Shown in pieces: positions 15,843-23,091 of a stretch of 50,242 nt of DNA. The first letter of the stretch is position 1, and each line of letters starts with the position of its first letter. The DNA comes from Bradyrhizobium valentinum (GTDB lineage: Bacteria > Pseudomonadota > Alphaproteobacteria > Rhizobiales > Xanthobacteraceae). The translations under genes were made by a program, and so were the position numbers. The stretch is taken from assembly GCF_001440405.1 (NCBI RefSeq), contig NZ_LLXX01000236.1, positions 1-50,242 of the forward strand, written 5' to 3'. A model generated the notes under the pieces. That model made no database searches. It was given only the letters and a program-made list of their open reading frames with translations, and was not told where the DNA came from.

Positions 15843-17075
15843 TCAGTGGCCGCTCAGCACCAGAGTCTTGATCGGCAGCAGCAGAGCCTGGATCCGCAGC
15901 AACATGGCGTGAACAAGCCCGACGGCATCGATCGCATGCAATCCGAAGCTCTTCGCCGTGCTGAGCTTGCCGGAAGAAATCAGCTCGTGATTGCTGGTGT
16001 AGGCGTTGACGATGCAGCTGCTTCCCGCCGTCACGCCCTCGAGTCCACCCTTGTAGAGCGGCTCCAGAAACACGAGGATCGTCCCCGGCCTTAGGACATT
16101 CTGCGCTTCGATGAGTTGCTCTCCGCCGCGAAACTGACCTGCCGCGATATAGTCCTGAACGCCAGTGACGACCATCGGGATGACGGTCCATGGCTTGGAG
16201 ATGCACGCCGCCTCGGCCACCATGCCGACCCTCATGACCTGGGCTTCGATCTGCCCGAAGCCGGCCTGCAGCGATCGTTGCCCTGCTCCTTCCGGAATCA
16301 GGATTCCAGCGGGCCGCATCAGCGGATTGACGACGTCTCCGACGCGAAGGAAGAACTGCTCCACACGCCCTGCCACGCCGGCCCGGATGAACGTCTTGTC
16401 ATAATCGACCTGCGCCTGCGCCAGCGCGGCCTCCGCACTCGCCTTCTCGGCAGGCAGAACGGTCGAGACGCGCAATTCTGCGGATTGTTTTGAAGCGCTG
16501 GCGGCATCGAGCGATCCCTGGCGTCCGTCGACCATGACCTGCAGCTTTTCGATGTCGCGCTGCGGCACGATCCCCGGGTTGCGCCGTTGCAGCTCGCTCT
16601 TCACCTGCAACTCATCCTGAGCCTGCTGAACGGAACTCTTCGCCTCCTGGATCTGGGCTTCTGTTTTCAGCACTTCCACTTGTGCTGCAACCAGCGCCGC
16701 GTCGACTTCGGCGATCTTCCGCCGGGCGGTCTCCAGCGCCGCCTCCTGCTTGGAGCTATCCAGCCTGAAGATGACGGCGTCTTTGGCGACGGGGGCGCTG
16801 TGTTCGAAACGGACCTCAGCGACACGCCCCGATGTTTCGGGGACGATCGGCACCGTCCTGAAGAACAAAGTCGCGGTGTTGCTCGACGGGTGGAAGTAGA
16901 AGATCAGTGTGATGAGCGATATCGTGAGCATCAGGCAGGCGACGATGCCCCACCTCAGTTCGAACCAGACCGAAAAGAACGTAATCTCCTTGCCGAGACG
17001 CTTGCCTTGCACGAAGCGACGGTACAGGTAGTCCGGCAGTATCGTGAGCATGGAGCAGAGCATCAGCTCAAGCAT
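15843..17075 (-). CDS. HlyD/EmrA-type membrane fusion protein
   Basis: 410 residues from an ATG with GGAGGT nine bases upstream. One membrane helix lies near residues 42-62. Beyond it come a lipoyl-like half (TVPIVPETSGRVAEVRF), a long alpha-helical hairpin with coiled-coil character (about 110-230), the second lipoyl half (KTFIRAGVAGRVEQFFLRVGD) and a beta-barrel region. Such proteins bridge the inner membrane to an outer-membrane channel in efflux or secretion systems. No transporter or TolC gene is adjacent, so the partner is unclear. It overlaps the upstream small membrane protein gene by eight bases. Confidence 0.85.
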   Translation of the reverse strand: MLELMLCSMLTILPDYLYRRFVQGKRLGKEITFFSVWFELRWGIVACLMLTISLITLIFYFHPSSNTATLFFRTVPIVPETSGRVAEVRFEHSAPVAKDAVIFRLDSSKQEAALETARRKIAEVDAALVAAQVEVLKTEAQIQEAKSSVQQAQDELQVKSELQRRNPGIVPQRDIEKLQVMVDGRQGSLDAASASKQSAELRVSTVLPAEKASAEAALAQAQVDYDKTFIRAGVAGRVEQFFLRVGDVVNPLMRPAGILIPEGAGQRSLQAGFGQIEAQVMRVGMVAEAACISKPWTVIPMVVTGVQDYIAAGQFRGGEQLIEAQNVLRPGTILVFLEPLYKGGLEGVTAGSSCIVNAYTSNHELISSGKLSTAKSFGLHAIDAVGLVHAMLLRIQALLLPIKTLVLSGH

Positions 17076-17538
17076 GGCGGTGCACCTCCTTCTTCGGCGC
17101 GCGCGGTTTCGGCTCTTCGGTCACCGCGAGGGTTGGCGCGTGGCCGGCCTCACCAGACTCCTCAGCGACAACGTCGCTTGACGGACCACCGGCGATTTTC
17201 TCAACCGAACCTGCGATGCTTCGCAGTGGCGTGCCGAAGTCCGGAAGGTCGATCAGTGCAAGCAACAGAGCTGCGATCCAGAACAGGTGCACATGCGTGA
17301 AGAGCGCCAGGAGCCCAAGGACCGCAACAATCTCGAACTGCAGCTTCTGCGATTTGTGAGCCATCCGTTCGGGCAGCGAGTGCAGTTTCAGATAGAAGTT
17401 GCCAACCGACAGCACGGCGACAATCAGGAAGACACCCATCACGACCATCCAAACGTCCGTGTCGCTGGGCGCCGTGATGAAACCGGGCAAGTGGTGCGGA
17501 GCTAGTGGATGAAGCTGATCGCTCAAATTTCCCTCCAC
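17068..17538 (-). CDS. Small membrane protein preceding the HlyD-type gene
   Basis: Up to 156 residues. Three membrane helices are visible: about 28-50 (VWMVVMGVFLIVAVLSVGNF), then two within LQFEIVAVLGLLALFTHVHL and the stretch after it. A Pro/Lys-rich cytoplasmic tail ends in VHRHA. The frame opens with GTG at 17538. A TTG at 17526, preceded by GGAGGG, may be the true start. Small membrane proteins of this type often precede HlyD-type genes, and the two probably form one complex. It is the first gene of a three-gene operon behind a FixK box. Confidence 0.75.
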   Translation of the reverse strand: MEGNLSDQLHPLAPHHLPGFITAPSDTDVWMVVMGVFLIVAVLSVGNFYLKLHSLPERMAHKSQKLQFEIVAVLGLLALFTHVHLFWIAALLLALIDLPDFGTPLRSIAGSVEKIAGGPSSDVVAEESGEAGHAPTLAVTEEPKPRAPKKEVHRHA

Positions 17539-17617
17539 TTCTTAAGCCACGATGGGTCCCAGAACCCGGCGCCCCTCTTAAGTCCCACCAATACTGGGCG
17601 GCAACCGCGCCCGACCT

Positions 17618-17631
17618 TTGATATGAATCAA
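17618..17631 (-). promoter_or_regulatory. FixK/FNR box for the HlyD/TAXI operon
   Basis: TTGATATGAATCAA. The predicted transcription start near 17583 lies about 45 bases before the first gene of the operon. Confidence 0.82.
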
Positions 17632-17668
17632 CCCGCCGGGGCTCCGCCTGCTCCTCAAAGGCCAACGA

Positions 17669-18082
17669 TCAGATCGGACAACGGTGATAACTGATCGCCA
17701 TATCTTCGATGCCCGGAAACATCCGCGAAATTTTGTTCGGCTCGAGCATCTTGAGGCTGAACTGAACGTTGGAAAGCATGATGTCGGTCGCACAGCCTGC
17801 GATGATGTTTACGGTGTCGCCATCCTCTTTCCTGGCCTTGATCTTGCATCGGGCAAATTTGCCCCTGAGACGATCGGCTTCAACGATGAACCCGCCGCCG
17901 TGCTGATCTGACAGTGCGGTGAACTCAATCTGCTTCGCGCGCCCCTTCCTGACGAACACGTTACGGCATTCGTCCGCGCTGGTTGCCCACGCCCCGGAGA
18001 GATCAACGGCACCTGCCTGCCTCGGACCATGCAGACCCGTAACCATTGCAGCGGCGACTGCGAACTGAAGTAACCGGTTCAT
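17669..18082 (-). CDS. Small secreted four-cysteine protein, paralogue of 309-719
   Basis: 137 residues with a signal peptide (about 1-25). The start has a strong GAGGGGG site. The mature domain shares with the protein at 309-719 the blocks SGAWAT, GGFIVEADRLRG, C.IKARK, GCATDIM, VQFSL, FPGIEDM and a final Y.RC. Four cysteines are at equivalent positions. This copy has a FixK box upstream (18145-18158), shared with the divergent gene at 18225. Function is unknown; a periplasmic location is likely. Confidence 0.78.
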   Translation of the reverse strand: MNRLLQFAVAAAMVTGLHGPRQAGAVDLSGAWATSADECRNVFVRKGRAKQIEFTALSDQHGGGFIVEADRLRGKFARCKIKARKEDGDTVNIIAGCATDIMLSNVQFSLKMLEPNKISRMFPGIEDMAISYHRCPI

Positions 18083-18144
18083 GCCATCCCCCTCAGCTCA
18101 GCCGGGCGCTGCCGCAAATTGAAATCGCGCGGCGTCGCAGACGC

Positions 18145-18158
18145 TTGATTTGGATCAA
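18145..18158. promoter_or_regulatory. FixK/FNR box between divergent genes
   Basis: TTGATTTGGATCAA. It is at a workable distance from both neighbours: predicted starts are near 18110 for the minus-strand gene and near 18193 for the plus-strand gene/PPK2 pair. Confidence 0.82.
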
Positions 18159-18224
18159 AGGAACGCTCTCGCCACAGACGTTAGCTATCGGCTCAGGCGC
18201 GACGGTCATAGAGGAGGATCAGCC

Positions 18225-18680
18225 ATGCCCGAAAAAATCGACGACCTGCTGCCGACGGCAAAAGATATCCAGAAGCAAGCCGCTCTCCTGGAGGCCGAAA
18301 AGGCCGAACAATATGCCCGCCGGGCGGCCGCGGCCGAATCTGAAAAGCGCAAGCTGATCGAAAAACTGAGCAAGCCGTCGGGCCTGACCGAAGACGAAAA
18401 GGTCAAGCTTGCCTCGACCGTTATCCAGCGTGCGGTGCGAAATGGGCTGACCGAAGTTCAGGTCTATCGGTTCCCCAACACGCTGTGCACCGACAACGGC
18501 CGCGCCATCAATCAGCAGGAGAAGGGCTGGGAAAAGACACTTACCGGAATAGCGCAGGAAATCTTTCAGCTCTGGTCCGACTACCTGAAGCCGCGTGGCT
18601 ATCGGATCCGATATCAAATCATCGATTTTCCGGGAGGCGTTCCGGGTGACATCAGCATTGTGATCGCTTGGGGTGAGTGA
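18225..18680 (+). CDS. Unknown protein paired with polyphosphate kinase 2
   Basis: 151 residues from ATG 18225 with GGAGGA upstream. The N-terminal third is an Ala/Glu/Lys-rich helix (coiled coil about 10-50). The rest has an alternating alpha/beta look with VQVYRFPNTLCTDNGRAINQ and a C-terminal GVPGDISIVIAWGE. No signal peptide or membrane helix is present, so it is cytoplasmic. I do not recognise the family. It ends 32 bases before PPK2 and probably shares its transcript, so a role in polyphosphate or nucleotide metabolism is possible. Confidence 0.78.
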   Translation: MPEKIDDLLPTAKDIQKQAALLEAEKAEQYARRAAAAESEKRKLIEKLSKPSGLTEDEKVKLASTVIQRAVRNGLTEVQVYRFPNTLCTDNGRAINQQEKGWEKTLTGIAQEIFQLWSDYLKPRGYRIRYQIIDFPGGVPGDISIVIAWGE

Positions 18681-18712
18681 TTGCCTTTCTGTTGCGCGAA
18701 ACGAGTCATGCT

Positions 18713-19525
18713 ATGTCTAAAGACAAGGCAGTTTCGTCGAAATTGAAGCGGAAGGATTACGAGAAGGAGCTGCGGAAGCTTCAGGTCCAGTTATGCCATT
18801 TGCAGGAATGGGTGAAGGAAAAGAAACTCAGGGTCATCATCCTGTTCGAAGGCAGGGATGCCGCCGGCAAGGGCGGCACGATCAAGGCGATCACCGAGAA
18901 AGTCAGCCCGCGCGTGTTCCGCGTCGTCGCACTCCCCGCGCCTTCGGACCGCGAGAAGTCGCAGATGTTCATGCAGCGCTACATGCAGCATTTTCCTGCC
19001 GGCGGCGAAATCGTCATCTTCGATCGCAGCTGGTACAACCGCGCCGGCGTAGAATATGTCATGGGCTTCTGCACGGAAGACGAACACGACCGCTTCCTGT
19101 CTCTCTGCCCTCAAATCGAGCAATATGTGGTGGACGGCGGCATCATCCTGATCAAGATCTGGCTTGAGGTGGGAATGGATGAGCAAGAGCGACGCTTCCG
19201 GGCCAGACTCGATGATCCGCTCCGGCAATGGAAATTGAGCCCGATGGATATCGAATCTTATCGCCAATGGTATGCATATTCGCGCGCACGCGACTTGATG
19301 CTCAAGGAGACGAACTCGAAACATGCGCCATGGCTGATCATTCGCTCCGATGACAAACGGCGCGCGCGGCTGAACTGCATCGCGCATCTGTTAACGGCCA
19401 TTCCATACAAACGAGTGAACCGCGACAAGATCAGGCTGCCGAAGCGTTCCGACAAAGGCCGCTATAACGATCAGCAGAGCTTGGGCGACATGAAACTCGT
19501 CAAACTCGTCGCCGAGCAATACTAG
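18713..19525 (+). CDS. ppk2: Polyphosphate kinase 2
   Basis: 270 residues from ATG 18713. It has a Walker A motif GRDAAGKGG (47-55), the Walker B/lid region DRSWYNRAGVEYVMGF, and RWKLSP-like and EQERRF blocks typical of the single-domain PPK2 family. PPK2 enzymes transfer phosphate between polyphosphate and nucleotides, often driving GTP or ATP formation from polyphosphate. That would support energy supply when respiration is limited, which fits the FixK box upstream of the gene pair. Nucleotide preference cannot be read from the sequence. The tail ends AEQY, typical in length. Confidence 0.93.
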   Translation: MSKDKAVSSKLKRKDYEKELRKLQVQLCHLQEWVKEKKLRVIILFEGRDAAGKGGTIKAITEKVSPRVFRVVALPAPSDREKSQMFMQRYMQHFPAGGEIVIFDRSWYNRAGVEYVMGFCTEDEHDRFLSLCPQIEQYVVDGGIILIKIWLEVGMDEQERRFRARLDDPLRQWKLSPMDIESYRQWYAYSRARDLMLKETNSKHAPWLIIRSDDKRRARLNCIAHLLTAIPYKRVNRDKIRLPKRSDKGRYNDQQSLGDMKLVKLVAEQY

Positions 19526-19620
19526 GCGAGCAATACCAGGATCGAGTTCCAGCGCAATCGTCGAACGCATCACACCGGGCCGCGGCTGGGGAGCGTTCGA
19601 CGCGCGCCCCGACGGCGCAA

Positions 19621-20064
19621 TCATTTCATGGCGACGGTGACCCCGCCCATGGCGGCCGACAATTCCACGCCAACCTTTGGACCGCTGAGCTGCAGGATGA
19701 CGCCCTTGGCATTCCGCAACTGCACGCTGCCAGCCCCCGCCGCTAGCGCGCCACCGGCGCCGACCACGGCGTATGTCCCGGCAATGTCACCGGGACTCCT
19801 CAGGTTCAATGCCCTGCCCACCAGCTTGGTGGTCGATGCGCCAACGGTGAAGCCGAGGCTGGCCCCTGAAACTGTGAACGGATAGTTTTTGCCTCGGAAG
19901 GTCAGCACACCCTCACCACCTCCGACGCCCACGATAAACCCACCTTTGGTGAACACAACGCTCACCCGCCCTACTTCCGCCAGCGCCGATGTCGCAACGG
20001 CCGCAGAAGTCAGTAATCCAAACAGGGCTACCACAACTGATCGTCTGCGATGCAACATCATCAT
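19621..20064 (-). CDS. Small exported protein, paralogue of 11341-11772
   Basis: 147 residues, with a signal peptide (about 1-30, ending SALAE). The start has GGGAG eight bases upstream. The mature part repeats the blocks of the protein at 11341-11772: GGFIVGVGGGEGVLTF, KNYPFTVSGASLG, AGTYAVVGAGGAL and RNAKGV. The family is probably a beta-rich periplasmic or envelope protein; I cannot name it. A FixK box at 20206-20219 lies upstream and is shared with the divergent hydrolase gene. Confidence 0.73.
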   Translation of the reverse strand: MMMLHRRRSVVVALFGLLTSAAVATSALAEVGRVSVVFTKGGFIVGVGGGEGVLTFRGKNYPFTVSGASLGFTVGASTTKLVGRALNLRSPGDIAGTYAVVGAGGALAAGAGSVQLRNAKGVILQLSGPKVGVELSAAMGGVTVAMK

Positions 20065-20205
20065 TATTCACTCCCGGAGGGGTTGAGCCCGGGCCCACTG
20101 TGGCCCGGAGCTGACATTGCCGGCTGGCTAGTGCTCCTGACGGTCCTCGGCTTCGTCATCGTAAGATGCGCCTATGCCAGATGGGGCCGCTACCGGCCTA
20201 CTCCG

Positions 20206-20219
20206 TTGATCCAGATCAA
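20206..20219. promoter_or_regulatory. FixK/FNR box between divergent genes
   Basis: TTGATCCAGATCAA. It fits the plus-strand hydrolase (predicted start near 20254) and, with a longer leader, the minus-strand secreted protein (near 20171). Confidence 0.82.
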
Positions 20220-20296
20220 TGTCGCCAGCTTCCGTCAGGAAAGGCTTTCGCTATCTGACGATCACCGCCAGCGTCGGCACAACCAGGATGCACGGC

Positions 20297-21184
20297 ATGC
20301 TTCGATATCTGCTGCGCGTTCTTGTCGTGTACACAGTGGCTATCCTGTTACCAGCTGTAGCTGTCTTCGCTGATGATCGGCCCGCAGATCAGACCATCCA
20401 GGAGGAAGTGTGGGCGATCCCGGTCACGCTGCCTACGATCGCGTATGTGGTCCGGCCCGTTGGGAAGGGTCCGTTCCCGCTCGTGGTCATGAACCACGGT
20501 GTTTCGATGAACCAACGAGAGCGCGGCTTCTTTCCGCTCGTTGAGTTCAGAGACGCGGCGATGTGGTTCGCCCGGCGGGGCTACATGGTCGTTGCACCCA
20601 CCGGCTCCGGATATGGCGCAGCCGCACTCGATAGCCCGGAACGCGGCTTGTACTCCCTGTTCTTTTCAAAAGTCGGCAGTTGCGACAATCCGAACTTCCG
20701 CGATGCCGGGCGCGCGGTGGCCCTGATCGACAAATGGATCATCGAGTACATGACGGATCAGAAGCTGATCGTGCCGGACAATGTTATTGTCGTCGGCCAA
20801 TCGGCGGGCGGCTGGGCCGCCATCGCGCTGTCGAGCGAGAACCTTCCAGCGGTGCGCGCAATCGTTGCATTCGCCGCAGGCCGCGGCGGGCGCGTCGGCG
20901 GCAAGCCCAACAACAATTGCGCGCCTGATAAATTGGTCGCGGCAACCGGGGAATTCGGACGTACCGCTCGCACTCCCATGCTGTGGATCTATATCGAGAA
21001 CGATACGTTCTTCGGCCCGGAATTATCCAGGCGAATGCACGAGGCCTACACCGGGGCGGGTGGAAACGCCGAATATCACCTGCTCTCTCCGTTCGGCAAT
21101 GAGGGACATTTTCTGGTCAGTTCGCCCGACAGCCTCCCGATGTGGGCGCCGTTGGTCGGAGCGTTCCTGGACAAGCGCAGATGA
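20297..21184 (+). CDS. Secreted alpha/beta hydrolase, dienelactone-hydrolase/lipase-like
   Basis: 295 residues from ATG 20297, with AGGA nine bases upstream; longer forms from 20219 or 20288 are less likely. A signal peptide spans about 1-25 (ending AVFADD). The fold is alpha/beta hydrolase: the oxyanion strand FPLVVMNHGVS, the nucleophile elbow GQSAG in VVVGQSAGGWAAIAL, and a late GHF with a candidate catalytic histidine. IENDTFF may supply the acid. It probably acts as an esterase in the periplasm; the substrate is unknown. It is translationally close to the next gene, whose longest form overlaps its stop. Confidence 0.82.
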   Translation: MLRYLLRVLVVYTVAILLPAVAVFADDRPADQTIQEEVWAIPVTLPTIAYVVRPVGKGPFPLVVMNHGVSMNQRERGFFPLVEFRDAAMWFARRGYMVVAPTGSGYGAAALDSPERGLYSLFFSKVGSCDNPNFRDAGRAVALIDKWIIEYMTDQKLIVPDNVIVVGQSAGGWAAIALSSENLPAVRAIVAFAAGRGGRVGGKPNNNCAPDKLVAATGEFGRTARTPMLWIYIENDTFFGPELSRRMHEAYTGAGGNAEYHLLSPFGNEGHFLVSSPDSLPMWAPLVGAFLDKRR

Positions 21185-21216
21185 GATTGACGCCGGCAGA
21201 ACAACGGGGGCAAGCA

Positions 21217-21846
21217 ATGACAAGGAAGCGGTCCCCCCAATGCTACGGACAATCCAGCCTGGCGACAGCACTGTCGGTTCTGACGCTGTTGGATTTCGGT
21301 ACTGGCATTGCATCCGCACAACAGGCGACGAAGCCGGACGGCAACCCAGCGAGCGAGAAGCAGGCCGGCCAGGAGTTCGCTTTGCGGGGCCAGCGTGCGG
21401 CGCGCGACATCAAGTATTCGGATTGGCGGAAGTTCTGCTTCAAGACTCCCGGGACGAACATAGTGTGCCGAACATCGATCAGCGGTACATTTGAGACTGG
21501 CCAGTCCGCGGTTCGCATCGACTTGATCGAACGCGAGGGCGACAAGACGGCACGGCTGCAAATGTTCCTTCCCGTCGGGCTCTACCTGCAGGCTGGGGTA
21601 AAGATCACGATCGACCAGGGAACTGCCTACCGGTTTCCGTATGTCTGGTGCCTCACCAACACCTGCATCGCCGCCGATCTGGCCGATCCCAAATTGATCA
21701 AGGAGATGGAGACAGGCCAGAAGCTTCAGCTCGAGGTCGTGGATTCCAGCGTCTTGACGGTGAGTACGGCACTGCCGGTCAACCAGTTCGCTGCGGTTCG
21801 GCAGGGAACTCCGACGCAAACGTTCGAGCAAAATATCGATGAATGA
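21217..21846 (+). CDS. IalB-family (invasion-associated locus B) exported protein
   Basis: 209 residues from ATG 21217 behind GGGGGC. An ATG at 21181 overlapping the previous stop is an alternative. A signal peptide (about 12-35) precedes the IalB-like domain: SDWRKFCFK, then the cysteine pair region NIVCRTSISG, LQMFLPVGLYLQAGVKI, and YVWCLTNTCIAAD. IalB homologues are periplasmic proteins widespread in alphaproteobacteria, linked in Bartonella to erythrocyte invasion. Here a general envelope role is more likely. It sits in an operon with the hydrolase. Confidence 0.85.
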   Translation: MTRKRSPQCYGQSSLATALSVLTLLDFGTGIASAQQATKPDGNPASEKQAGQEFALRGQRAARDIKYSDWRKFCFKTPGTNIVCRTSISGTFETGQSAVRIDLIEREGDKTARLQMFLPVGLYLQAGVKITIDQGTAYRFPYVWCLTNTCIAADLADPKLIKEMETGQKLQLEVVDSSVLTVSTALPVNQFAAVRQGTPTQTFEQNIDE

Positions 21847-21873
21847 TGCGTAGGGTTTACGACCGCAAACAAC

Positions 21874-22275
21874 CTACGCTGCCCTGGCCGCTACCTTATC
21901 GATCGGCTCGATCAGCGACTTCGCCCGGAATGGCTTTGTAAGATAAGCAATGCAGCCGGATTCGATAGCGGCCATACGGACGGCGGGACAATCATTGGCG
22001 GTGATGTAAATAACTGGCAGAGAAATGCCTGCCGCCCTGAGACGATGCCGCAGGGCGATTCCAGATTCGTTATTCAGATCGATGTCGAGAACCACACAAC
22101 ACGCCGACTCGAAATCGCCGTGGTTCTGGAACTCCTCGGCAGACGAAAACACAATGCTGTCGTAACCGTGTTCGCGTAGCAGCCGCTTTAACCCCTTGAG
22201 TGTTCCAAGGTCATCATCGACCACAAAGACGACGTTCCGATTTCCCAAAACCGCTATCCTTGGTCTGTTGTCCAC
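21874..22275 (-). CDS. Single-domain response regulator (FixJ-type receiver)
   Basis: 133 residues with a GTG start. The receiver domain has the acidic pair VVDDD (19-23), the phosphorylation aspartate in VVLDIDL (Asp64), the YITAND switch region and TKPF with the conserved lysine. No output domain follows, so it probably acts as a phosphate sink or connector for the neighbouring kinase. It has its own candidate operator, the perfect palindrome at 22398-22415, 123 bases upstream, and is separated from the next regulator gene by 168 bases. Confidence 0.88.
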   Translation of the reverse strand: MDNRPRIAVLGNRNVVFVVDDDLGTLKGLKRLLREHGYDSIVFSSAEEFQNHGDFESACCVVLDIDLNNESGIALRHRLRAAGISLPVIYITANDCPAVRMAAIESGCIAYLTKPFRAKSLIEPIDKVAARAA

Positions 22276-22397
22276 CGCGCCCTGAACGTCTTTCCAAGAG
22301 ACGATCTGAAACCCATCAGCCTCCGCCGAAGCTGATCAGGTCGTGGGTCGTTCGACTCACCACGCTATTCTGGTAAGTCCTGAATCCCGCATTTTCT

Positions 22398-22415
22398 ATT
22401 GTCCCATGGGACAAT
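22398..22415. promoter_or_regulatory. Perfect 18-bp palindrome, candidate operator
   Basis: ATTGTCCCATGGGACAAT, core TGTCC-N4-GGACA. The same core occurs as a tandem pair at 25067-25095 and imperfectly at 43991-44019. It lies upstream of the single-domain regulator. It has no loop or T-run, so it is not a terminator. Confidence 0.6.
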
Positions 22416-22443
22416 GCGAACGCAAAATCCTGTTGATGAACCC

Positions 22444-23082
22444 TCAATTCGTCTGTCCGGTACCCGACGGTGAGCTCAAAATTCCGGCCCGCTCTGCAAG
22501 GGAGACCAGTTCGGCGAGGGACTGTACCTGTAGCTTCTCCATCACCCGGTGGCGATGGGCCTTGATCGTACGCTCGGTCGCGCCCAACGCGTTGGCCACT
22601 TGCTTGTTGGTCTTCCCGCGAATCACGAGTTCGAAGACCTCGCGCTCGCGCGGCGTCAACTTCGCAATAAGAGCGCGCACGATCTCAAGCTGATTTCTCT
22701 GGCCACGCATCAACTGATGATGAGCCAGGGCGCGTTCAACTGCAGCAAGAAGCTCTTCCGACGATACCGGCTTGGTAAGAACATCTTCGGCGCCTGCCTT
22801 GATTGCCCGAACCGTGGTCTGGACATCCGCATAGCCGGTAAGAAACACGATCGGCAAGATCGAGCCGATTTCGCTCAAACGCCCCTGCAGTTCCGGGCCG
22901 CTCAATCCCGGTATTCGCACGTCAAGCAGAATGCAGCCCAATTCGTTTTCGCTCGGCAAGCAATCGAGCAAATGCTGGGCTGATGGATACGTCGCGACCA
23001 CGTAACCGGCCTTCTTCAAACGACGTTCGATGGCTGTCCGGAAGGATGCATCGTCGTCCACAATATGAATAACCCCTGCCAA
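22444..23082 (-). CDS. FixJ/NarL-type response regulator
   Basis: 212 residues. The start is TTG, supported by GGGGG directly upstream. The receiver domain has VDDD (8-11), the phospho-accepting Asp54 in ILLDVRIPG, LTGYAD and TKPV. A LuxR-type helix-turn-helix follows: LTPREREVFELVIRGKTNKQVA and ATERTIKAHRHRVMEKL. It belongs to the FixJ subfamily. It is ten bases downstream of the histidine kinase and is surely its partner. It is the best candidate to bind the TGTCC-N4-GGACA sites, including the pair before fixK. The binding assignment is inferred. Confidence 0.92.
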   Translation of the reverse strand: MAGVIHIVDDDASFRTAIERRLKKAGYVVATYPSAQHLLDCLPSENELGCILLDVRIPGLSGPELQGRLSEIGSILPIVFLTGYADVQTTVRAIKAGAEDVLTKPVSSEELLAAVERALAHHQLMRGQRNQLEIVRALIAKLTPREREVFELVIRGKTNKQVANALGATERTIKAHRHRVMEKLQVQSLAELVSLAERAGILSSPSGTGQTN

Positions 23083-23091
23083 GTGATCCCC

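Noticed and set aside
22398..22415. The perfect palindrome as a terminator
   Set aside because: There is no loop and no T-run, and the same core recurs upstream of other genes.
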